The notes under the pieces are model-generated. The model was given only the letters and a program-made list of their open reading frames with translations. It did not search any database and was not told where the DNA came from. A program made the translations under genes and the position numbers. Below are positions 57,690 through 64,000 of a stretch of DNA of 64,000 bases, piece by piece. Origin of the DNA: Cichorium intybus (Eukaryota > Streptophyta > Magnoliopsida > Asterales > Asteraceae); assembly GCA_023525715.1 (NCBI GenBank), contig CM042010.1:156788407-156852406 (forward strand). Direction: 5' to 3'. Numbering within the stretch: position 1 is the stretch's first letter; each line of letters starts with the position of its first letter.

Positions 57690-58155
57690 GCTGTCCCCTG
57701 ATACATGCCCGCAGAAATGGCACAAAATGGCGGCTCGCTAGCTCTGCCGCTGTATAAATCCCCACACGCCTCCCAAACTCTTTGATGTTGCACTCCCTGC
57801 TCTTTCCGCCCAATCTTAACCGAACCAGCTGAGATCGTGCCTCCTATGAGGCCGGTGAGTAACGAACTGTCGAAAGGAACTTCAAAAGAAGCTCCTTGTA
57901 GACCACATCATCATCGTTTCCCATCAGCCTATGCCAGCCGTGGCAAGTGAAAGTAATCCCTCCATCTGCCCAGGTGCTATGGATAAACGGCTCCAGCTCG
58001 GCCTAAAGCCCTGCCTGTGCCAAAATGACTCTATCCAGCACGATAGCCTCGAGTACCCGGAGGGTACTCAACTCGTCTCGCCGTGCCTCGTACTGAGGTG
58101 TATCATCTGAGACTTGGGGAAACCGAAGAAATGGGTGATCGCGCCTGAACTCCAT
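57690..58155 (-). pseudogene. Athila-like ORF relic, upstream half
   Basis: An exon-like start at ATG 58155-58153 follows a clear acceptor TTTTGTGCAG. The frame reads MEFRRDHPFLRFPQVSDDTP, YEARRDELSTLRVLEA, then UAG at 58005-58003, AELEPFIHSTWADGG, WHRLMGNDDDVVYKELL, UAG at 57846-57844, EARSQLVRLRLGGKS, FGRRVGIYTAAELASRHFVP. It then runs into the chromovirus insertion at 57694 and continues at 46745. This protein family occurs in Athila retrotransposons (ATHILA ORF-1-like); its function is not established. The upstream exon, if any, was not identified. Confidence 0.65.
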
Positions 58156-58205
58156 CTGCACAAAAGAAACCACACACGAAAATATTTTTGCAAAATTAGT
58201 CCTCA

Positions 58206-58850
58206 TCTTCTCCAGACACGCGCGACGCGGCCCAAGAACCAGGGGCGGCGCGCCGTAGGTCTGTTGCGAAAAGAAATACCAAAATCGTTGATTTCACCTG
58301 TTAAACTCAATCTAATGCCTCTACAAGGTAGGCTAACTACCGACTAGCCCTTCTAGGGTGGTGATTTTGCAAACAAAACACCCTACGAGCCAGCATTGCC
58401 AATTGTCTAAATTTTCTAGTTTTGCTATTTAAATCAAATTAACCACTCAAATGCTTGTAATAACGCGAAATAACAAGTTCTAGAAGACATACCGTAGTAG
58501 TAGAACACAAAAATGCAAGAAAAACGAAGGAAATCGGTTGATCAGAGGATTCTCTGTCTTCGCGCGGCGTGGTTGTGTGGGTTGCGATGGAATACGTACC
58601 TTATAAAGGAGATATTGACCGATCGTCTTCCGCGACGCGCGTGGGTGTAATCCGCATGGCGCGTGTCGCCAAAATAACCCCTGCGCATCGGGTTACTTCG
58701 CGACCCCGCGTCGAGCCCTTCTCCTTAGCGCGTCGTGGCTACTAAATTTTCAAAGTCCTTCGTGTGAACCCACACTTGCCTCGAACCAATAATACCTGCA
58801 AAGATGATGATGATATTCTCCTAATTACTCCTAAAAGCATTATACCTAAC
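58206..58850. other. Non-coding stretch with CGACGCGCG-type motifs
   Basis: AT-rich DNA with two GC-rich islands: 58215-58260 (CGCGCGACGCGGCCC) and 58555-58740 (TTCGCGCGGCGTGG, CCGCGACGCGCGTGG, GGCGCGTGTCGCC, CGACCCCGCGTCGAG, TAGCGCGTCGTGG). These are short, partly palindromic variations on GCGACGCG, part of the Athila-like relic. Confidence 0.6.
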
Positions 58851-58854
58851 CTAT

Positions 58855-58902
58855 AAAGGATGGGTTGCCTCCCAACAAGCGCTAAGTTTAACGTCTTCAG
58901 CC
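58855..58902 (-). other. Conserved DVKLSACWEATHP-type motif, minus-strand copy
   Basis: On the minus strand GACGTTAAACTTAGCGCTTG then TTGGGAGGCAACCC. A variant occurs on the plus strand at 63369-63403. The motif recurs in Athila-type elements after coding regions. Confidence 0.7.
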
Positions 58903-59379
58903 AGACAGATTCCTCCTACTTTTCCCAATCTTCATGTGGCATCATCCTTTTCATTTCTGGTGCGAAGTCATGGACCAGCGTTGCAAGCAATGTCGTCAGT
59001 TGTGTCATTCAATCGCTCACTTAACTAATCTATTGTTGTTGTGCATCCAGGAGCTGGAAGACCTTTGCCTCCCTACACCGAGTGTCTTTCTCATATTGTT
59101 GGTGCTTAAACTCCATCATTTCAAGCATATCTAACAACTACACCTTGTCCACTGCTGACAGCGGATGCCTTTTCGCTTCCCTCAAGATTTCCTCTTCCTT
59201 ACGTCCATTTCCTTGACTCTGATTCTTATCCTTGTCCGTTGTCCCGGGTGTCATAAGCGGTATGCTATTATCATACCATGATGGTAGAGATATCGGGCAT
59301 CCAAACATGTTAAGCCTACGTTTCCTCGTCCGGAAGGAGATATCCAAATCTCCAGTCTTACAATCCATAAAAGAAGTCA

Positions 59380-60660
59380 TCAACCTTGACTATCACGTTG
59401 GTTAGCTTATCCCGGGAAATCTTCGTTGATTGGTCTACCAGTTGCAATACCGTCTTTGCAGGTTCCAGTTCCTCATTCTTATATTTGTCATACAGGTATC
59501 CTGGCAGCACATTAACACTTGCCCCTAAATCCACAAATGTGTTCCTAATGATAACATCCCTACCGTGACAGTGATCAGCGGTGAACCGAGGTCCCTTTCT
59601 TTCTTAGGCAACGTCGCTAATAAAGCCTCGCTGGCCTTAACAGTTAGTCTCACCATATCAGGTGTAGGCGTCTTACACTTCCTATTATTTTCACACATCT
59701 CCTGAAGAATCCTTGTATCTTCAGGAGCATTCTTCAGCTCATCCCATATAGGTTGATTTATCGATGGTCCGGTTGGCTTGCTAGGCACCTCCTGCCTCTT
59801 CTTCACTTTCTTATCCTTCTTTTTCTTAATGCCAGCCACAACTGGCTACTCATCCATTGGGAATTCCTTGTCCTCTTTAACTTGATCACTTTCCTCACTC
59901 TTTTCCTTATTCTATTCAGTCTTACACTCTTCTTCCTTTCCTAACAAATCCTCTTCAGTGACTTTTCTCCATTCGGCCTCAACAGCGTTCACATGCTCTT
60001 TCCCCGCCCATTGTGTATGATTTGGGTTTATTTCTGTACTGTTTGGTAACTTGCCACTGTCCCTTTTCCTTTGGTCCTCGGCCATCTGAGCTATTTGCCT
60101 TTCCATATTGGCAATGTCCTTGGCGTTTGCTTGAGTTTGCTGCTGACTGGCATTGAACAATTCATACATCTTAGCAATCATGTTTTCTTGGCTTTCTAGG
60201 GCACTGTTGCTAGCACTAGTTGACCTTCTATTGTTGTTGCTACTCCCATTCGGACTGCTGTTGTTCACAGGTTGAAATTGTCTAGGTTGGTTGGACGACT
60301 GCCCTTGATAATTATTCTGCCTGTTATTGTAGGAATGTTGGGTTCCCTGGTTGTAAGGTCTGTAAGGTCGTCCATTATTGTACTGTCCTTGACTTGACCA
60401 AAAACTTGATTCACATCCTGGGTCCTTTGTCCTTGTTGACCACCTTGTTGCTGATTCTGGGGTCCTCCTTTCAAGGTAGACATCAACCTATCGAATTTTC
60501 TATTTAACTCACCAATATCCTTCTTCACATCTTTCTTCCAATCCGCATCTGCTCCTACTGCTGCAGCTGTACTCACAGGCTTCCTAGTGGAGAAATTTGC
60601 CTTTGATCCATTGCTGAGTTGTTCTAAAAATTGCCAAGCATCATCAGGGTCTTGCATCAT
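59380..60660 (-). pseudogene. Athila-type gag C-terminus and protease relic
   Basis: Minus strand, interrupted at its upstream end by the LTR at 60664. Fragments in order: MMQDPDDAWQFLEQLSNGSK with DWKKDVKKDIGELNRKFDRL; after a frameshift near 60390 a Gln/Asn/Tyr-rich stretch; NMERQIAQMAEDQRKRDSGKLP; GPSINQPIWDELKNA; KASEALLATLPKKERDLGSP; then, in another frame, the protease core VDLGASVNVLPGYLYDKY with the DLG form of the active site usual in Athila elements. The frame is lost near 59365. At least three shifts or stops are present. Confidence 0.75.
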
Positions 60661-60663
60661 AAT

Positions 60664-61895
60664 GGTCCCGTGATCGGGTCATTTTGGTTTGAAGTAAAAT
60701 GTGATTAACGTGATAAATTAAGCCTTGTTTAACCAAGAATGGCCCTACTTTGATGGAATTGAGTGAATTACATGCAGGGATTGAAAAACGGGAATTTTGG
60801 GCGAAAACCACGTATCAAACGGACACCGGAAGCGGGAGAAAAACCCCAGCGTCCCAGGAAGCGTCCCAGACGCTGACCTGGAACTCTGGCCCATTTTGAA
60901 GAGAAAAAGCAAGCCAGATGCGCGAGGAAGCCCGTCAACGTCCTAGGTGGCGTCTGGGACGCTGTCCTAGGACGCCCAGCGTTTTTGGAGCGTCTCGTTC
61001 TGGGACGTTGCGCGTCGTAAAAGCTGAAGAACTGCACTCAGCGTCCCACAGGCGTCTGGGACGCTTGCCTAGGACGCTGCAGCCTAGAATGCCCTAAATT
61101 GCCTTATTTAAGCCACTCTATTTAATGGAACTTGATCCCATCGACCCAAGGCAGCCTCCAGACGAATTTCCCAAGGTTTTAACAGTTTTCCAAGGTCTAA
61201 AACACTCCAAAATCATCCCCAAACAATTCCCAATCTCAACTTAAACCTCTTTTGCATCAAGATCAAGCCAGAATTCCTGATGTTTTGAAGTTCCAGTCAT
61301 GTTCAACATCTCCAACACAGAGTTTGCATCAGTTCTAGTTATGAGTAGCTAAATCATCCCGTGATCACAACCGGGAGTAGGTTTTGATTTCTTTTCCAGT
61401 ATTGTATTAGATTTGAACATTTTAGATTCATGAACACAGTATTTGGTTTGTTTGTTTTTCAATCATATGATTAGACTTCCATTACTTGTTCTTAAATTGT
61501 TGCTTGATTGAGTGTAAGACAACTCTATTGTGATCTTCCCCACCGTGCCAAATCATCCACAGTGGTGTGTAGGACGGAGGGTGCGGATTTTACATAGTTT
61601 GATCCTAGATTTAGTCAGTAACAGTACGGTTATGTCTATGTAATCTGAATGAACGCAAAATTAGTAGAATATGATATAATACATTGTTAGGAATCAAAAC
61701 TGAAACCGGGAGTGATCACCCTTTTCTCTGATTGAATTAAACCTTTTGCAGTATTTGTTTGTCTGAATTTGTTTGCTTTTAAATCTGTTAGAACTAGATT
61801 GTTAACCATAAGCTCCTCGTGGATTCGACCCTTACTTGCCCTAGCTAATTAGTGCGTTTAAGGTTTATTTTTGATTGCATCAACGACTGCGATCA
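60664..61895 (+). repeat. 5' LTR of a plus-strand Athila-type element (about 1232 bp)
   Basis: Ends inferred as TGGTCCCGTGATCGG and CTGCGATCA; the primer site follows five bases later. It contains a GC-rich array of GCGTCCCAGACGC-like palindromes (60845-61080) not seen elsewhere in the element. The start is placed where the minus-strand Athila gag breaks off. The second LTR lies outside the window, so the borders cannot be confirmed. Confidence 0.6.
60845..61080. repeat. GCGTCCCAGACGC palindrome array in Athila-type LTR
   Basis: At least eight related words: GCGTCCCAGACGCT, GGCGTCTGGGACGCT, CCTAGGACGC and GCGTCCCAGGAAGCGTC, in direct and inverted orientation. Confidence 0.85.
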
Positions 61896-61900
61896 AATTT

Positions 61901-61918
61901 TGGCGCCGTTGCCGGGGA
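61901..61918 (+). other. Primer binding site, tRNA-Asp
   Basis: TGGCGCCGTTGCCGGGGA, the usual Athila primer site complementary to tRNA-Asp. Confidence 0.9.
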
Positions 61919-62063
61919 GCTATTGCGCTTAACAACTTAGTTCTGTTTTGAGTAAATTTTGTTCTACTTTACGTGTTTCTTTTGTGTTTGTCTTTTCAGA
62001 TTCTTATAGGTTTTTCTTGCATAATATCAATTTGGGACAATTCTCCCCATTGCAATTTCTATC

Positions 62064-62843
62064 ATGGATGAACGAAGAACAATGGGTGATTATCTCGCCA
62101 TGGATCAAGGTTATTATGACTTTTATAGTCCAATGCCACAACAAGATCCATATGATGATGATTGGTGGGGGAGCAACAATTCGGACCAAAATCACCATGA
62201 CAGGTTATCCTATTTTCTAGCAAATCAAGGAAGATCGCACGAGTCTTCACTTGACAATAAGTTGGATCTAATGATGGAATTGTTGAAAGAAGGCTTCAAA
62301 CAAGAGGAAAACAACTCCAAAGCAATTTCAATTCTTGAAAATCAATTGGAACAAATGGTGGAGCAACTAAAACAACAACCACTAGACGAACATTCAGATA
62401 CTATGCAAGCGGATGAGGTAACTATCTTGTATAGTGATGAATATTTTGACATTAATGTACATACACCTACACCACTTGATTATGAGGTTGTTGTGGAGGA
62501 TTATGTATCAATTGATGCGGAAAATATTGAACTAGAAATAATTAACCAAGAAAAATCTGAAATTGAATTGGAAACGTCTCACACAATTTTCCATGAACCG
62601 GAAACACCCAAAGTTGGGGAGGGGTCAGTGGAGTCTAATACCACCCCCGACCTAGCGAATTTCAAAGAACCCAAAAAGAACATTCTTGTTGACATTTTTG
62701 TGTTAGATTCTAAAAAACTAGACATATTCAAAAAACCGCATGACATCATCAATCGTCCCATTTTGACAACTATTTTTTCTCAAATTAGTTGTCATGAAGG
62801 TGTCATTGATGTGACATTTGGAAACCAAAAATTTAAACTTTAA
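62064..62843 (+). CDS. Degenerate Athila-type polyprotein fragment (unknown N-terminus, post-protease-like end)
   Basis: 259 codons from the ATG at 62064 (MDERRTMGDYLAMDQGYYDF). The N-terminal part is acidic and Gln/Asn-rich with a coiled-coil stretch at about 70-110 (LDLMMELLKEGFKQEE, ISILENQLEQMVEQLKQQ), as in Athila gag-linker regions. The end, HDIINRPILTTIFSQISC and VIDVTFGNQKFKL, resembles the segment after the protease in Athila polyproteins (GRPFLAT...FGN). The protease active site itself is absent. It stops at 62841-62843 and the frame reopens at once. Probably not functional alone. Confidence 0.5.
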   Translation: MDERRTMGDYLAMDQGYYDFYSPMPQQDPYDDDWWGSNNSDQNHHDRLSYFLANQGRSHESSLDNKLDLMMELLKEGFKQEENNSKAISILENQLEQMVEQLKQQPLDEHSDTMQADEVTILYSDEYFDINVHTPTPLDYEVVVEDYVSIDAENIELEIINQEKSEIELETSHTIFHEPETPKVGEGSVESNTTPDLANFKEPKKNILVDIFVLDSKKLDIFKKPHDIINRPILTTIFSQISCHEGVIDVTFGNQKFKL

Positions 62844-62882
62844 CTATTTGGATGTACTAATGATCCTCCGATCGGTGGCGAC

Positions 62883-63242
62883 TTGTTTGTAATCAATACT
62901 ATGGATGATTATGTCTATGAGCATACCGAAAATATGCTTGTCGACACTACCCACAATCTGGAGAAACGTTTCTCTTGTAACAGGTTAAAAGCATTGGATG
63001 ATTCCAAAAGTCAACTTCTGAAGAAAAAAATAAAGAACAAGAATCATCATACAACACTCACCTATAAACCAAATAAGAAGGCGGCTCATGATGCAAAACA
63101 TCAAGTCAAGAAATTCATTCAAAAAAATTGTGGTCGGTTTTTCAAAGAAAGGATTAAGTGTTTTCGTAGAAGGCTTAAAAGTAAATGGTTAGGCCCCCAC
63201 AAGGTCAAAGTTGACTTGCCATTTGATCCAGGTGAAACTTAA
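62883..63242 (+). pseudogene. Remnant joined to integrase C-terminus-like sequence
   Basis: FVINTMDDYVYEHTENMLVD continues the post-protease region, followed by a Lys-rich stretch and CFRRRLKSKWLGPHKVKVDL. The latter resembles the GPF/Y end of Athila integrases (K.RKLKSRWEGPF.V). RT to integrase core is missing between the two. Stop at 63240-63242; FEEKEKYMTPYQRNM follows in frame after it. Confidence 0.5.
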
Positions 63243-63368
63243 GAATGTGCGTTGTTTGAAGAAAAAGAGAAATATATGACACCATATCAACGCAACATGA
63301 TTGTTTTTCAAAAAAGTCAACTGACATACGATCCTCCGTGAAGCATGGTACATGTATCTGTCTAGCTA

Positions 63369-63403
63369 AAGACGTTAAACTTAGCGCTTTACGGGAGGCA
63401 ACC
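63369..63403 (+). other. Conserved GACGTTAAACTTAGCGC...GGGAGGCAACCC motif, plus-strand copy
   Basis: GACGTTAAACTTAGCGCTTT then ACGGGAGGCAACCC, the plus-strand counterpart of 58855-58902. Two elements of opposite orientation share it. Confidence 0.75.
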
Positions 63404-64000
63404 CACGAACTTTGTGGGTGTGTTCACTGCAAACCCTCACGAGACTTCACTCGTCTACTAGGGGCAACCTAGCGGTTTAAAAGGCTTGTTGCACGTGCTA
63501 AGTGCAATCGCGATCCCTGGCGAAATTGAGGGTTATTTTTTATTTTTTTTATTTAATACGGTGCTTGTAATTTTGTTTTGTTTTTTGTAGGATATTTTTT
63601 GTTGCATCGGGGACGATCCAAAGGCAAAAAGTTGGGGAGGAGTGCACTTGAACGAGTGACAATAAATCGAGGAAAGATGAAAGATTGAAGAAATCGACAC
63701 ATTAAAAAAATCCAAAATTTTCGGTTTTGTTCGGACCCAAACGAAAATTTTAAGCATCCTCTACCATCAAATTACTAGGTGAATCGCTCTTCTTTGCCTT
63801 TTTTTTCTTTTATTTCTCTCGGTTGTGTTTGTTTTGGTTGTGTTAGTTGAAAACTTTTAATATGGATTTGGATGTACTCTGATGATGAAATTTTGGAACT
63901 TGATGAACTGTCCCCGAGTTTTTCTTCCTTTTTGTCCCGGTTGTGACTCTGCAAAACGAAAGATGATTGAATAAAAGCGACTGGACATAGATAGCAGGTG
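63404..64000. other. 3' non-coding part of the Athila-type element
   Basis: No frame of interest. Contains TAGGGGCAACCTAG and a T-rich stretch (63536-63600); the LTR is not reached. Confidence 0.5.

Larger units (their letters stand above)
60664..64000 (+). mobile_element. Athila-type element, non-autonomous, 5' part
   Basis: 5' LTR, then a tRNA-Asp primer site, then a degenerate coding region that jumps from a post-protease-like segment to an integrase-C-terminus-like segment within about 1.2 kb, without RT, RNase H or an integrase core. The 3' end is beyond the window. Inserted into the minus-strand Athila relic. Confidence 0.65.

Overview
This is a repeat-dominated nuclear segment of a flowering plant, most likely a eudicot. 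It holds a group IId WRKY gene split by introns, Tat, Athila and Tekay-type Ty3/gypsy retrotransposons, hAT, Helitron-like and SINE sequences, and very long (TA)n microsatellites. The style of the LTRs and the gag protein reminds me of Asteraceae (lettuce/chrysanthemum relatives), but that is an impression and not a demonstration. Only one cellular gene looks intact: the WRKY gene on the minus strand at 31442-32649 (three exons, 332 aa).

Layout. 1-6807: 3' part of a Tat-lineage retrotransposon on the plus strand (RT, two RNase H domains, integrase, a 40-bp minisatellite, an antisense extra ORF with one intron, PPT, 3' LTR). 7024-7970: short hAT-like MITE with 8-bp TSD. 9226-14750: broken hAT transposase gene split by a 3.1-kb solo LTR (10352-13498, TSD ATATT). 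15240-16780: (TA)n tracts and a MITE sitting inside them. About 16796-20480: a (TA)n-bordered unit with a possible captured KRP-like exon, a SINE with a 16-bp TSD, a 1.6-kb solo LTR (TSD GAATC) and an array of AATCAT..ATGATT palindromes. About 20480-31050: a DNA element with long inverted terminal repeats, split by a very young LTR element (22217-30047) that has 3164-bp LTRs and a 1.5-kb interior without coding capacity. 31442-33825: the WRKY gene with a second hAT-like MITE upstream. 34092-35832: SINE, (TA)n, (ATGT)n and a second (TA)n-embedded MITE. 35833-39729: mostly unrecognised DNA ending in a Helitron-like 3' terminus. 39987-42477 and 42722-45760: two related elements, inverted relative to each other around a shared (TA)n tract, both with AATCAT..ATGATT arrays. 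46476-46750 plus 57690-60660: an Athila-like relic on the minus strand, split by a complete 10.9-kb Tekay-type chromovirus (46751-57689, TSD GCTGT). 60664-64000: 5' part of a second, plus-strand, apparently non-autonomous Athila-type element.

The window records repeated nesting: LTR elements in DNA elements, a chromovirus in the coding region of an Athila-like ORF, and an Athila-type LTR in an Athila gag relic. All transposon coding regions seen except the Tat pol fragment carry stops or frameshifts. The items I find most worth a second look are the (TA)n-bordered elements with palindrome arrays, the massive inverted-repeat element around the young LTR element, the short palindromic motif arrays found in several unrelated LTR families, and the roughly six-fold expansion of a (TA)n tract in one LTR of the Tekay pair. 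Counts of differences between LTRs were made by eye and are approximate.
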